NCBI GenBank assembly: GCA_964491395.1
Contig: CAZBGI010000013.1
Coordinates: 1-64,000, forward strand
DNA length: 64,000 nt
Source: SKVR01 sp964491395
GTDB taxonomy: Bacteria; Bacteroidota; Bacteroidia; Bacteroidales; UBA7960
Direction of reading: 5' to 3'
The first letter of the stretch is position 1; each line of letters opens with the position of its first letter. This document shows positions 14,958 to 26,600 of the stretch, piece after piece. The translations under genes were made by a program, and so were the position numbers. A model generated the notes under the pieces. It ran no database searches. It saw only the letters and a list, made by a program, of their open reading frames with translations, and was not told the origin of the DNA.

Positions 14958-16706
14958 ATGCCCCGCAACAGAACCATACCTCTATCCAGAACCCCTTCGG
15001 TAGTTTCATCTTCCATAAAAATCAACGGAAGTGAAATCGCCCGTACCTTTCTGGTGCACTCCATTGTGGTGAATAAGGAAATCAACCGGATTCCCCGTGC
15101 CAAAGTGATGTTGATTGACGGGGATTCTTCTTCAGGGAATTTCCAGGCCAGCAACGATACCCTTTTCATTCCAAGCAATGAGATAGAAATTCTGGCAGGA
15201 TACCAGCGCGACATACTTCCCATTTTCAAAGGAGTCATCATCAAACACAGTATCAAAATCCGCAATGACGGAACTTCAACCCTGATAGTGGAATGCCGCG
15301 ACAAAACCTGGAAAATGACCACGGCCCGGAAATCAAATCATTTTTACCAGATCAGCGACAGTGATATTTTTACCAATATGGGTGACGAATACAATGGAAT
15401 AGAAATCCAATCAGAAAGCACCGCTGTTACCCATGAGGAATTGGTTCAGTTTCAGACTACCGACTGGGATTTTATGGTAACACGCGCCGAAGTAAACGGC
15501 AAAATGTGCATGGCGGATGACGGCCTGCTGGAGATAAAATCCCCGGATCTTACTCAGGACACCGCTTTGTCGCTGGTGTATGGTGCCACCATCCTTGAAC
15601 TGGATGCCGAGATGGACGGGAGAAGCCAGTTGCAAGACAGCAGTTCCAAATCCTGGGATTACACCGAACAGCAGGTCATAGAAGAAGAACCCAACGCTGC
15701 TCCTGTTACACTCAACGGAAACATCAGCAGTGAAGAGCTTGCGCAGGCCATGGGCCAGCCACCTTTTGTGCAGGTGCACGGAGGAAGGCGGGTAGAATCA
15801 GAACTTCAGAACTGGAGCAACGCACTAAAATTAAAAAGGGAGCTGGCAAAAATCAGGGGCAGAGTAAAATGTATGGGTGTGCATAATGTAAAACCCGGCA
15901 AGATGATCGAACTGGAAGGAATTGGAGAACGCTTCAACGGAAAAACATTTGTGAGCGGTATTCAACACCATATTGCCGATGGCACCTGGCAGATGGACAT
16001 TCAGTTTGGCTGCGACCCGGAATGGTTCATCGAAAAGCACACCACCGGCGCACAACCCGCATCAGGCCTGCTGGCGGCAGTCAACGGTCTGCAGGTGGGC
16101 ATTGCTGATCAGCTCAATGACCCCAGCGGCGAAGACCGCATAAGAATCAGGCTTCCCCTGGCAAGCACTTCTGATGCCACTGTCTGGGCACGAATGGCCT
16201 CTCTGGATGCAGGCGCCGAAAGGGGTGCATTCTTCAGACCCGAAATCGGAGATGAAGTAATCGTAGGGTTTATCAATGACGACCCCCGAGACGCTGTAGT
16301 GCTGGGCATGATCAACAGCAGCGCCAAACCGGCTCCTTTTCGCGCCAACGATGATAACCATGTGAAAGGATTTGTGAGCAGAAGCGGAATAAAGCTGGTT
16401 TTCGATGATGACGAAAAATCTGTAACCATCGAAACACCCGGCGGAAAAAAAATTACAGCGGATGAAGATGAGAATCAAATCAGTCTGTCCGACGAACATG
16501 GCAACAGCATAACCATGAACGAAGAAGGAATACAGATGGAAAGTGCCGGTGAAATCAAAATCAAAGCATCACAAGATCTCATACTGGAAGGGATGCAGGT
16601 GGACATCAATGCAGATGCCTCCTTAACAGCGCAGGGATCATCCGGTACTACCATAAATTCCTCTGCTATCACAGAAATTAAAGGATCACTGGTAAAAATT
16701 AACTAG
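14958..16706 (+). CDS. eCIS VgrG-like spike protein
   Basis: This 582-aa protein has a gp27-like N-terminal half (residues 20-370: INGSEIARTFLVHSIVVNKEINRIPRAKVMLIDGD; FQTTDWDFMVTRAEVNGK) and an OB-fold at about 375-460 (VNGLQVGIADQLNDPSGEDRIRIRLP, WARMASLDAG, FRPEIGDEVIVGFINDDPRDAVVLG). It ends in a gp5-type beta-helix with short repeats (DEDENQISLSDEHGNSITM; GEIKIKASQDLIL; TINSSAITEIKGSL). The trimer forms the central spike and hub of the baseplate. The C-terminus is the natural docking place for the PAAR tip encoded seven bases downstream. No extra effector domain is fused to it. Confidence 0.95.
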   Translation: MPRNRTIPLSRTPSVVSSSIKINGSEIARTFLVHSIVVNKEINRIPRAKVMLIDGDSSSGNFQASNDTLFIPSNEIEILAGYQRDILPIFKGVIIKHSIKIRNDGTSTLIVECRDKTWKMTTARKSNHFYQISDSDIFTNMGDEYNGIEIQSESTAVTHEELVQFQTTDWDFMVTRAEVNGKMCMADDGLLEIKSPDLTQDTALSLVYGATILELDAEMDGRSQLQDSSSKSWDYTEQQVIEEEPNAAPVTLNGNISSEELAQAMGQPPFVQVHGGRRVESELQNWSNALKLKRELAKIRGRVKCMGVHNVKPGKMIELEGIGERFNGKTFVSGIQHHIADGTWQMDIQFGCDPEWFIEKHTTGAQPASGLLAAVNGLQVGIADQLNDPSGEDRIRIRLPLASTSDATVWARMASLDAGAERGAFFRPEIGDEVIVGFINDDPRDAVVLGMINSSAKPAPFRANDDNHVKGFVSRSGIKLVFDDDEKSVTIETPGGKKITADEDENQISLSDEHGNSITMNEEGIQMESAGEIKIKASQDLILEGMQVDINADASLTAQGSSGTTINSSAITEIKGSLVKIN

Positions 16707-16713
16707 CACAAGG

Positions 16714-17004
16714 ATGAAACCCGCAGCAAGAATAACAGACATGCATATTTGCCCTATGACGACAGGAACTGTTCCACACGTCGGGGGTCCGGTGCTGCCT
16801 CCCGGAGAGCCAACCGTACTTATCGGAGGGCTCCCAGCCGCAAGGATGGGAGATCCATGCGTCTGCACCGGTCCCACCGACACCATTATTCTTGGTTCGT
16901 CAACAGTGCTCATTGGCGGCAAACCTGCCGCACGAATGGGAGATACTACCGCTCACGGTGGAAGCATCGTAGCAGGCGAGCCTACAGTATTGATAGGAGG
17001 CTGA
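16714..17004 (+). CDS. PAAR-repeat spike tip protein
   Basis: This 96-aa protein consists entirely of PAAR repeats: AARITDMHICP, VLIGGLPAARMGDPCVCTGP, VLIGGKPAARMGDTTAHGG and a final PTVLIGG. The His and Cys residues (HICP, CVC, AHGG) are the usual zinc-binding set of the cone. It caps the VgrG-like trimer and gives the sharp tip of the particle. It has no C-terminal extension, so it does not itself carry a toxin. A 93-base gap separates it from the next gene. Confidence 0.96.
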   Translation: MKPAARITDMHICPMTTGTVPHVGGPVLPPGEPTVLIGGLPAARMGDPCVCTGPTDTIILGSSTVLIGGKPAARMGDTTAHGGSIVAGEPTVLIGG

Positions 17005-17097
17005 TGGGTGCAGTGAAGGCACCCTGCTGAGTTACCCGAAAATACCTAAATGAATTAGCAGGTATTATAGAAATGTAAAAACCAAATAAAACGGAAT

Positions 17098-17517
17098 ATG
17101 ACAGCAGACAAATCTTTTCTGGGACGCGGCTGGGGCTTTCCCCCGAAATTCGACAAGGCTTCCAAAGGAGTGGCCATGCTGGAAGATGAGAAGGACATTG
17201 AAAGCAGTCTTGAAATACTGCTCTCCACAAGGCTGGGAGAAAGAATTATGCAGCCCGGCTATGGTTGCAACCTGGACTCTATGGTATTTGAGTCCTTCGA
17301 TCTTACCATGCGCACCTACCTGAAAGATTTGGTAGAATCGGCCATTTTATACTTTGAACCCCGCATTGATCTTGAAAACCTGGAGATTGACACCTCTCGG
17401 GAATGGGAAGGAGTGATTTTGATAAACATTGAATACACTGTGCGGGCAACCAACTCGAGATTCAACTTCGTGTACCCGTTTTATAAAACTGAAGGAAAAG
17501 ACCTATCTCACAAATAG
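17098..17517 (+). CDS. eCIS gp25-like baseplate wedge protein
   Basis: This 139-aa protein is a GPW/gp25 family member. It contains FLGRGWGFPPKFDKASKGVAM, EDEKDIESSLEILLSTRLGERIMQPGYGCNLDSMVFE (with the EILLSTRLGERIMQPGYG core), YLKDLVESAILYFEPRIDLENLEID and IEYTVRATNSRFNFVYPFY. It sits at the junction of sheath and baseplate and provides the handshake strand that starts sheath polymerisation. Its length matches Afp9. It is coupled to the gpJ-like gene five bases downstream. Confidence 0.95.
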   Translation: MTADKSFLGRGWGFPPKFDKASKGVAMLEDEKDIESSLEILLSTRLGERIMQPGYGCNLDSMVFESFDLTMRTYLKDLVESAILYFEPRIDLENLEIDTSREWEGVILINIEYTVRATNSRFNFVYPFYKTEGKDLSHK

Positions 17518-17522
17518 AAAAT

Positions 17523-20500
17523 ATGGCTCTTAACTGCAACACCCAACATCCGTTAAAGCATGATGGCACCAGCCAGCAGCAGCGCTTTGCCGAAGCACTG
17601 GAGCCCTCTTATGCCCCGGTGCACGAATTCTCTCTGCGCGACTGGATGCGTTTTGCCTGGCATTTTGCTGAAAAACTACGGTTTTTCTCCCCCACCGATC
17701 ACCCAAAACCCAACGGCAACTGGCAGGAATTTATGAAGGCAGAAGAGGAGATTGAAGCCTTCCTGAAGGATGCTGCACTGGTGGAAGGAGAAAACTGGCT
17801 GGACAAAGAAGAGCAGAAAGCCATTCTGAAACGTGACCCCAAAGGAAACTACGAACCTCACCTGGCTTTGTTTCTCAGCTTCCTGAAACTCACAAAGTTT
17901 TCTCAACAACATCTCAATACCCTCACACAAAAGCATCTGAAGTTCTATTATGGTGAGGTGCTCCAAATCAGCAGGAGAAAAGCATTGCCCGACAGGGTAC
18001 ATGTAATTTTCGAACTGGCCAAAAACGCCGGCAGCGGACTGATTAAAAAAGACACATTGCTGGATGGAGGCAAAGATGACGATGGCAACCCCATTTTATA
18101 CAGAACGGAAGAGGAGCTGACCGTAAATAAAGCCCGGGTGGCGCATCTTAAAAGTATTTTTCACCAGCCGGGAAAGGAAATCCGGTTTGCAGAGATGACC
18201 AATTCTGCAGATGGCCTGGGAACAGACTTTGAACATCCCCAACCCCGGTGGCGTCCTTTCGGGAATACAAACTGGCCTGCTGCCACCACAGGTTTTGCGG
18301 TTGCATCGCAGGTGCTGCTGATGAAAGAAGGGGAACGGAAAATCGTGATGACCATTCACTTTAAAAATCCGGTGAAAACCCAGGGATTTCCCACTGCTGC
18401 CAACTTTGAGTCAACTATAATGGCATTAATAACCGGGGAAAAAGACTGGATTCAGATTCCTGAAATCAAGGTGCATGAATTTTCAGGCAACACCCTGAGA
18501 CAGATGGTTTTTGAAATGGAACTGTCCCAGGGAGAAGAAGCGGTTATTCCCTGCAATGCGGAAATCCACAACGAAAATTTCAACACCCAACACCCTGTAG
18601 TGCGGTTGCTGTTCAATGCCGGCACAACGAAAGGCTATGCCCTGTTTGATGCATTGAAAAAAACGGTTGTTAGCAAAATTGAACTTTCAGTTTCGGTCAA
18701 AGGGATGCAGGATTTGATAGCGGAGAACGATCAGGGCAAGTTGGATACTGCCAAACCTTTCTTCCCGTTTGGTTCTGTTCCCAAAGCCGGATCCAACTTT
18801 TACATCGGCAGCTCTGAGATATTTCAGAAAAACTGGAAAACCCTGGAATTGCATCTTTCCTGGAAAAACAAACCCTTCAGCATGGCAAGCCATTACCAGG
18901 TTTACCATGATGCGGGTTATACCATCAATGGAGAAGACCATTTTGGTGTGAAAGCCAGCTATCTGAAAAATGGCAAATGGTATCCGGACAGCACTACTGC
19001 TGAAGAAAAGTCTCTGTTCAGCGCATCCGGCATTTCCATCACCCCGGAAAGCAGCATAAAACCCAGGTGGACTGGATTATCCAAATTGCTCATCAAAAAG
19101 GGAATCAACCAGAACATCGCATTGATAAAGAATTACCTGGCACCGAAACCCGTCCCCAAAAAGGGACTAAGCAAGACCATACCCTTTTCTTTGCAGGTGG
19201 ATAAGCCGATCATTAAAAACTTTGTCCCCATCATTGTGAAACCCATAATAATGGCTACCGCTTTTCATGCAGCTGCCAAATCCGACTTTCTCAGGCTCAC
19301 CCTGACCCAAAGCTTTCTGCAAGAACACTATGCCAGGCTCTACTCCCTTGCGATGATAGAAATTGCCAACGGCGGCGAAGCTGATATTCCCCGGGAACCC
19401 TACACACCAGAAGTTTCCGACATCAAACTGAACTACACCGCCGAAGCTTCTGACAGATTCCACTTCGAATCCCATTTTTCTCCCGAAGAAAAGCTGCAGA
19501 ATTACCAGACGGGCGAAGTGCAGCTATTTTATGAATTGCCTTTCGGGCAAACCCAGCAACATATCTTTCTCAGAGAACAAGCCACATTTGCTGATGCGGT
19601 GCACAAAAAAGAAATCCGGCTGATAGCGGATTTTGCTCCGGAAGGAGAATTTTTTATCGGACTGGAAAATGCATCCGGTTCTGACATTGTCAGCCTGTTG
19701 TTTCATGCTGCTGAAGGAAGTGAAAACCCATTGGCCCCCACCTTTGCCAATGACAAACCCATAGAATGGTTTGCACTGGTTAATGATGAATGGCAACCTT
19801 TGAACAAGAACTTTTTGCTGGCCAACACCACCAATAATTTCCTGAAGTCGGGCATTGTCAAATTACAGTTGCCGGCAGCAGCACACAGCGAAAACACAGC
19901 CCTCGAAAAAGGGTTCCATTGGATAAAAGCGGTTTTGCCCAAAGGCCCCCAACACACATCGGTATGCGAACTAACCGGTGTCTTTGCCCAGGCCGCAAGT
20001 GCTGTCTTTTCAGGGAGCGAACAAGAATCATCCCTTGAGGCAGAAACCCTGGCAAAAATCGTTGACAAACCGGTGGAAATCAAAGGGGTGAAACAGCCCT
20101 ATCCTTCTTTTGGAGGAACACCCAGAGAGAGCGACAGAGATTACTGGCTGCGCACAAGCGAACGGCTGCGCCATAAAAACAGGGCCGTAACCCTATTCGA
20201 TTATGAGCGACTGGTATTGCAGCAATTCCCCGAAGTTTACAAGGTCAAATGCCTGACCCATACATCCCTAAAAAAGTCAGATGGCTCACCCGACTACTTC
20301 GAGATCAATCCGGGGTATGTTTCCTTGCTGGTCATACCCGATATCAGCAACCAGAAAAGCTATGACCCTTTGCAGCCGCGCGCCAGCCGCAACCTGCTCA
20401 GCAACATCGAAGACTTTATCAACCAGCAGAATACTTTACACGTGCAAGTGGTTGCCGATAATCCCGATTACGAAGTGGTACTGCTGGATTTCAGCGTTAA

Positions 20501-20810
20501 GTTTCACCCGCAATATGACCCCAATACCTATCGAAAAATACTCAACAACGATATTGTCAAATACCTTTCGCCCTGGGCTTTTGGGGAGTATGGCAACATT
20601 CATTTCGGAGGAATCCTTCACAAAAGCATCCTCATCGGATTTATTGAAGACCGCCCGTATGTTGATTTTATCTCTGCATTTAAACTGATGCGACAGGCAG
20701 ACATGACCGACACAAATTACATACAGGCATCCAGTGCCCGTGCCATTCTCGTTTCGGCCAGAAATCATAGTATCAAAACCATTGAAAATGACCAGACCTG
20801 TGACCAATAA
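17523..20810 (+). CDS. eCIS baseplate J-like wedge protein (Afp11-like)
   Basis: This 1095-aa protein has the T4 gp6/baseplate J-type core in its C-terminal third. The core includes GGTPRESDRDYWLRTSERLRHKNRAVTLFDYERLVLQQFPEVYKVKC, VSLLVIPDISN, VVADNPDYEVVLLDFSVKF and FGEYGNIHFGGILHKSILIGFIE. The N-terminal part is long, helical then beta-rich (LKTKFSQQHLNTLTQKHLKFYY; RARVAHLKSIF-type segments). Gp6-like proteins form the ring of wedges that opens during firing. The protein is long for the family but in the range of Bacteroidota eCIS members. Its 3' end overlaps the start of the next wedge gene by 23 bases. Confidence 0.92.
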   Translation: MALNCNTQHPLKHDGTSQQQRFAEALEPSYAPVHEFSLRDWMRFAWHFAEKLRFFSPTDHPKPNGNWQEFMKAEEEIEAFLKDAALVEGENWLDKEEQKAILKRDPKGNYEPHLALFLSFLKLTKFSQQHLNTLTQKHLKFYYGEVLQISRRKALPDRVHVIFELAKNAGSGLIKKDTLLDGGKDDDGNPILYRTEEELTVNKARVAHLKSIFHQPGKEIRFAEMTNSADGLGTDFEHPQPRWRPFGNTNWPAATTGFAVASQVLLMKEGERKIVMTIHFKNPVKTQGFPTAANFESTIMALITGEKDWIQIPEIKVHEFSGNTLRQMVFEMELSQGEEAVIPCNAEIHNENFNTQHPVVRLLFNAGTTKGYALFDALKKTVVSKIELSVSVKGMQDLIAENDQGKLDTAKPFFPFGSVPKAGSNFYIGSSEIFQKNWKTLELHLSWKNKPFSMASHYQVYHDAGYTINGEDHFGVKASYLKNGKWYPDSTTAEEKSLFSASGISITPESSIKPRWTGLSKLLIKKGINQNIALIKNYLAPKPVPKKGLSKTIPFSLQVDKPIIKNFVPIIVKPIIMATAFHAAAKSDFLRLTLTQSFLQEHYARLYSLAMIEIANGGEADIPREPYTPEVSDIKLNYTAEASDRFHFESHFSPEEKLQNYQTGEVQLFYELPFGQTQQHIFLREQATFADAVHKKEIRLIADFAPEGEFFIGLENASGSDIVSLLFHAAEGSENPLAPTFANDKPIEWFALVNDEWQPLNKNFLLANTTNNFLKSGIVKLQLPAAAHSENTALEKGFHWIKAVLPKGPQHTSVCELTGVFAQAASAVFSGSEQESSLEAETLAKIVDKPVEIKGVKQPYPSFGGTPRESDRDYWLRTSERLRHKNRAVTLFDYERLVLQQFPEVYKVKCLTHTSLKKSDGSPDYFEINPGYVSLLVIPDISNQKSYDPLQPRASRNLLSNIEDFINQQNTLHVQVVADNPDYEVVLLDFSVKFHPQYDPNTYRKILNNDIVKYLSPWAFGEYGNIHFGGILHKSILIGFIEDRPYVDFISAFKLMRQADMTDTNYIQASSARAILVSARNHSIKTIENDQTCDQ

Positions 20811-23637
20811 TATATCTACCATACCGAAGCCATCCGGCGGGCAGCCGGGAACGGATTATGCTTTCCTGCGCAAGGAAGGGCTGAAATACATTGAACAGCT
20901 CTCCCACAAGCTCTGGACCGACTATAACATTCATGACCCGGGCATAACCATGCTGGAAATGCTGTGCTATGCCATTACTGACCTGGGTTACCGCACTGAC
21001 TTCCCCATGGAGGATATCCTGGCATCAGAAAAAGACAATAAAAAGCAGATGCACCGGCAGTTTCTTTCTGCCATCAAGGCTCTCCCCTCTGAGCCCTTGA
21101 GTGCCAACGATTACCGCCAGCTGTTTGTTAGAATCAAAGGAATACGCAATGCGTGGATTCTCCCTTCAACCCGTGATATGGTGGCACAATTCAGAGATTT
21201 GCAGCAGGAAGGAGTTGACCAGCTGCACTACAAACAACCCGGTGAAGTGGTGGACCCTGACAAGGCTCATGAATTCAGCCTGCGGGGAATGAACAGGATA
21301 TTGCTGGATTTTGATGAGGCTGTTTTGCTCAGCAAGGAAGAGAAACAACTTCCCCCGGAGGAACGCAAGACATTGCTGGAAGAAAAGAAACAGGAAACAA
21401 CCCTCAAGGCAATGGAGGTTTACCAGCGTTTTCGCAACCTCTGCGAAGATATCGACACCATAGAGGAGATTCCCCGGCAAGGGGTGGTAATATGTGGCGA
21501 TATTGAAACCGAACCCCATGTGGATGCCGAACAGGTTTGGGCACAGGTGGTTTTCAACATCAACCGCTACCTCTCGCCTGATATCCCGTTTTACAATCTG
21601 CAGCAAATGCAGGAGGCAGGAAAAACCACCGATGAAATCTTCGAGGGTCCCGTATTTGATTTTGATGACGATTATCCCTGGCGAACACCAGGCAACCCGT
21701 TTTACAAAAAAGGATTTATCAGAAAAGAAGATTTGCAAAAAAGCCAGTTGAGAAAAGAAGTACGACTGAGCGATATTATCAACATCATTTTAAAAACCAA
21801 AGGGGTGAAACTGATCAAGGAGCTTGCTTTCGGTTTGTGTGCCTGCGATGAAACAGATATGGATAAAGTGCGCAAAGCAGTGGCCGGAAACAAGTGGAAT
21901 CTTTGCATTGAACCAGGCTACAAACCCGTATTCTGCCATCAAAATTCTGTACTGAACATCTGGAAGGATGTTATCCCCATCACCCTGAAGAAATCGCTGG
22001 CCCTGCAAAAACTGAACAACCTCACTGAAGCCCGCAACCTGCAGATGCAGGAGGCAATCACAGAAGATATACCCATTCCCCGGGGAACCTATCGCAATAT
22101 TGCCAGCTACCGCAGCTTCCAGAATCATTTCCCTGAAACCTATGGCATTGGCCGCGCAGGACTTGCAGACAGTGCCCCTGTTGCCCGAAAGGCTGCAGCA
22201 AAACAGCTCAAAGCCTATCTGTTGTTCTTCGAACAGGTGCTGGCCAATTATTTTTCGCAACTGGCCCATGTAAAAGAACTCCTGTCAGCCGATACCACAA
22301 CCGCGCAATCCTATTTTGCCAATGTAGTGAAAGATTTGAAGGAGAGTGAAACCCTTTTCACATCAGAAGAGAACTGGCAATCTGAAATAAAAGATTTACT
22401 GAAAAGCACAGGCCTTGACAATTATGTGGAACGGCGCAACCGCTTCCTCGACCATTTGCTTGCACGATTTTCAGAGCAGTTCAACGAATATGTTTTCCTG
22501 ATGCATCGCATTTATGGAGAAGATGCCGGCAGAACGGTGATCCGTAACAAAGCTGCCTTCCTGCAGGATTACCACAACATGAGCACCAGCCGGGGAAGTG
22601 GTTTTGACTATTACAACCCCCTGCCCGAAGAGGCGCAGCAGAAAAACATCCCCGGGATGGCCAAACGGGTTTCCCGGTTGCTGGGCTTTAACCATTACAA
22701 ACAAACGCCCCTTTCTGAGCTTTCTTATGCTGTTGAACAAACGGGAACCACAACCATAGATATTAACGGCAACCCCAAAGAAGTTCCTGTTTACGGATGG
22801 ACCATCACCATGAAGGGTGAAATAATCCTGGAAAGCATCAACAAGGAGTTCTTAAAGCAAAATGATGCTTTTGAAGAAATGGGACTGGCCAGCCTGCTGG
22901 GATGCGAACGTGAATATTACCAGCCAGTATTGTTCGAAGAAGCGCCATGGGTAACCTTTACCCTGCATGCCACATCCGACCAGCCGGGCGTAATGGGCGA
23001 AGCCATTGCCAAACATCCTGAGAAATATGATGCACTGGAAGGTGAATACGAAAGCGAATCTTTCTCATTGGTTGAAGAAGCCATAGAACAAATCAGGGAT
23101 TACCTGCTTCATGATTTCAGACTGGAAGGCTTGTATATCGTTGAACATCTGTTGCTTCGCCCCGACACGGATACTACCAACCCGGAAGTATTTCTGCCCG
23201 TATGCATTGAAACCAACGGAGAATATTGCAGGCCACTGGACCCCTATTCTTTCAGAATTACGGTGGTTTTGCCGGGTTACAGCATGAGACTGCGCAACAA
23301 AAACTTCAGGCAGTTTGCCGAAAGGTTGATCAGGATGGAAACACCGGCACACATCTTACCCCGTATTTGTTTTGTGGGCGAAGAACACATGCAACAGTTT
23401 GAAGAGGCATACAATAACTGGCTCAACGAACGCATCACTTCTGAAAACCCATTGCAACAGACATCAGACAGCACACTCATTGAACTTATTGAAATACTGA
23501 ACACCATCTTTTCAGCTTACGGTACAGGTCGCCTCTCCGGCTGCAATGAAGAGGCCCCTGACACCAACCCGGTAATACTGGGTAGTTCCCGGCTGGGTTC
23601 ACTGGAAGATAATTCCAATCCCCCGCAACCAGAATAA
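20788..23637 (+). CDS. eCIS Afp12-like baseplate wedge protein
   Basis: This 949-aa protein starts MTRPVTNNIS and soon shows LRKEGLKYIEQLSHKLWTDYNIHDPGITMLEMLCYAITDLGYRT, the conserved opening of the second large wedge protein in eCIS loci. Later segments include YLLFFEQVLANYFSQLAHVKELL, RNRFLDHLLARFSEQFNEY and a C-terminal beta domain ending in YSFRITVVLPGY and PAHILPRICFVGEEHM, the latter common to gp6-like partners. I chose the ATG at 20788 over an in-frame GTG at 20734, which would deepen the overlap with the upstream gene to 77 bases. It should pair with the gpJ-like protein in the baseplate ring. Confidence 0.88.
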   Translation: MTRPVTNNISTIPKPSGGQPGTDYAFLRKEGLKYIEQLSHKLWTDYNIHDPGITMLEMLCYAITDLGYRTDFPMEDILASEKDNKKQMHRQFLSAIKALPSEPLSANDYRQLFVRIKGIRNAWILPSTRDMVAQFRDLQQEGVDQLHYKQPGEVVDPDKAHEFSLRGMNRILLDFDEAVLLSKEEKQLPPEERKTLLEEKKQETTLKAMEVYQRFRNLCEDIDTIEEIPRQGVVICGDIETEPHVDAEQVWAQVVFNINRYLSPDIPFYNLQQMQEAGKTTDEIFEGPVFDFDDDYPWRTPGNPFYKKGFIRKEDLQKSQLRKEVRLSDIINIILKTKGVKLIKELAFGLCACDETDMDKVRKAVAGNKWNLCIEPGYKPVFCHQNSVLNIWKDVIPITLKKSLALQKLNNLTEARNLQMQEAITEDIPIPRGTYRNIASYRSFQNHFPETYGIGRAGLADSAPVARKAAAKQLKAYLLFFEQVLANYFSQLAHVKELLSADTTTAQSYFANVVKDLKESETLFTSEENWQSEIKDLLKSTGLDNYVERRNRFLDHLLARFSEQFNEYVFLMHRIYGEDAGRTVIRNKAAFLQDYHNMSTSRGSGFDYYNPLPEEAQQKNIPGMAKRVSRLLGFNHYKQTPLSELSYAVEQTGTTTIDINGNPKEVPVYGWTITMKGEIILESINKEFLKQNDAFEEMGLASLLGCEREYYQPVLFEEAPWVTFTLHATSDQPGVMGEAIAKHPEKYDALEGEYESESFSLVEEAIEQIRDYLLHDFRLEGLYIVEHLLLRPDTDTTNPEVFLPVCIETNGEYCRPLDPYSFRITVVLPGYSMRLRNKNFRQFAERLIRMETPAHILPRICFVGEEHMQQFEEAYNNWLNERITSENPLQQTSDSTLIELIEILNTIFSAYGTGRLSGCNEEAPDTNPVILGSSRLGSLEDNSNPPQPE

Positions 23638-23664
23638 TATTCGTCAACAAAAAAATCCCGCGAT

Positions 23665-26600
23665 ATGGCAACTCGTCACAAACTTCAACTCGAAACACGA
23701 AACCTCGAATACAGCAGGTTCATCAAAGATCAGGTACTTACGGAAGTACAGCTGAACGAGATACTGGATTTCTTCGAGGATCAACACAGGCTTTCCCGCA
23801 CCTGTCTCATAGGTACGGGCATTGTCTGTGGATTACAGGTTCGCAGAAATCCGCAACAGGTCTTACTGAGTGATGGAGCCGCTGTTACCACTGACGGGGA
23901 CCTGATGAAGCTGGAAGAAACTGAATTCAGCCATTTTGCCCGGTATGAAACGCCCGAAGGGGCCAGATACCAGCCTTTTATCTATCATGAAGGAGAAGAA
24001 GAAAAAACCGTGGAATTGTATCAGTTGCTCACCGCGGAACAAGCTGAAGAGATTACCGCATCAGAGGTTTTTTCTATCAACGAGCTGGACAACATCATTA
24101 CCAACTGGTATGCCCTTTTGTATCTTGAATATTATTTGAAAGAAGCTCAGAATTGCACCCCGGTAAACTGCGACAGCCAGGGCCGGCGCCAGGTAGCCCA
24201 ACCGCGTGTGCTAATCCTTTCTGAGAGCGATATGGAAAGAATTATTCAACCCGACGGAGAATACAAAACAGGGGATGACATTTACCTGAAATATCGTGAT
24301 GCTTACGAAAGTTATTTCTCGTTTCCTGTACTGAAGGCACGAAGAGTAATTCTGAACAGCACCAATACCTTAAACAGCAATACCCTGGCAGGAGCATTTT
24401 TCACCGCTGCCAGGCAAGGAGGCACTTCACTGGCCAATGCCATCAAAGATTTATACAGAGCCTTTCGGTTTGTTATCGATCCAGGCAAAAGCATCAACAT
24501 CGATGAGCTTACCGAACTCCTGGAGCAAACCCTCAACAACACCAACGATGCACTCAAAGCCCAGTACACCTATGATTATTACAAGGATGTACTTACAGCT
24601 TACAATGAGTTGAGAGATGTGGTATTTAATCTTTACATGGAATGCTGCCCCAACATTTATGCTTTTCCCAAACACATCATGCTCGGGGCACCCGGCACAG
24701 GCAACGGAACAACCTCCGGCGCTTTCCGGCACCGGTTTTACCCGTCTTCGGCGGTGGCCGGCACCAGCATCTACACCGAGAAGGCTTCATCCATGCTGCT
24801 GAGGCTTCAACACATCATTCAGCACTTCAACCCAAAAATCACAGACACCATCCGAATCACTCCTTCTTTTGACAATGACAAAACCCTTGCAGAAAGAGCG
24901 ATACCCTTTTATCTTGACAATATTGACACCCTGAGCAGAACATGGAATCACCAGCGGGCACTTTCGGGCCATGAAAAACTCAACCTTTCATTTAATGCAG
25001 CAGATTATTCTCCACCCGTGCCTGATGAGACCCTTAATCCTCTGGATTATGATATTGATCCCTACAACTTTTTCAGGATAGAAGGGCACATTGGCAAAGA
25101 GTACAATGCCGTGCTGAGAGAACTGGATGCCAAAAGAAAAAGTGGAGGTGTACCCATTGACATTGTTGCACTTCGCCTGGGAGATCCAAAACTGTCGGAC
25201 TTGAATACCGATGATTTCCAGTGTCATTTTGAAGACCTTTTCACCTTGCTCAGGGCCTTCCAGACAGAAATCAGCTGTCTGCTGGGAGATGGCAGCAGGT
25301 TTTTCTCCGGTTTCACTCCAAAACCAGCCTACTTCCATGTCAACATAGACCGTTTTATTCCTCCTGCGGGTCAGCCTCCATGGATAATCAATCCGGATAT
25401 TCTGAACAACCTGCATCACAATTTTAACCTTTCTCATCTTTCTCACGAGATAAAAGATGTGTATTCCGGGAAAACCGCGGACAAGAATGTTATCAGAAAC
25501 AGAATTAAAACCAATGTAAAAACCACATCCCCCAAGGGAAAGGACAAGTTTGTTTTGCAGGAGTTAAATCTCAATCTTAATGACAATATTCGTGAGATCA
25601 TTGCCAACATCCAGCCCGCTGACATCACACACGACATCTGCGATCGGTTTTTGAAACCGGTTTTTAAAATTGACCGCATTATCAAAGAAACCCTTGACCT
25701 GCACCCCGATGCCTTTGGAAATTATTACCTGATGGCCCTGGAAGAGCCGGTTTCGACAGTAGAACAATTTATGGAAAGGGCACGAAATTTTGTGGCCCAG
25801 GATCCGGATTATATGGAACTGGATGAGGCCATGAAAAATGTAGTATTTGAATACCCTGCCCAGATCATTGGCCACCTCAATATCATCCAGAAATTTGTCC
25901 CCGGATCAGTAGCAGAGATCACTCCCGACCTGATCAGCAATTATCGCAATTTCTCCGGGGATTTCTGTCGCAAGCTCAAAGTAATGCGTACCCGGCTGGA
26001 GAAATACCTCAGAGCGGGCGATTATCAAACTCAGGGTTTCGAGTCGGTTTACCTGGGAATGGTTGACCGCATGGAGCACATATGCTGCAGCAACGAAAAG
26101 CTCGAGGTAATCATGCGTGAGATAGAAAGAAGAAAATCAGAAATTCTGAAAACACTCTCTTTTGCCAGCTATACAGAAAAGCACCCCGGACTGGAACACA
26201 AAGCTGGCACCCACCGCGGAGGAACTTTCGTGATTGTGTACACCCACAGGCAGGACAATGATACAAACCAGCAGAACCTCTTTGGCAAAGGCATAAGAGA
26301 TTTAGGAAAGTTTTCCAAAAGTCTGGACAAAAACCTCACAAACAAAAATCTGCAAAACTACAGGGACATTGAAACCTTTGCCTTGTACATTATCAACAAT
26401 GATGATACCATCGACCGTGAAGAAGAACTTGCCAGCTTCTTCAACTTTAATGAGATACAGCCTGGCAGTGCCTACGCTGAGCATATCGTAAAAACCCTCA
26501 ACACCCGTATTATCGACATCAGCAGAATCCTTTGCAAAGACATAAACCAGCCTCCGCCGGAAGTGGTGGTGGCAGACTTCAGCCTGCCCTATCTGTGTTG

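Noticed and set aside
20734..20787. GTG start that would extend the Afp12-like protein by 18 residues
   Set aside because: It would overlap the gpJ-like gene by 77 bases; the ATG at 20788 gives a normal start and a short overlap.
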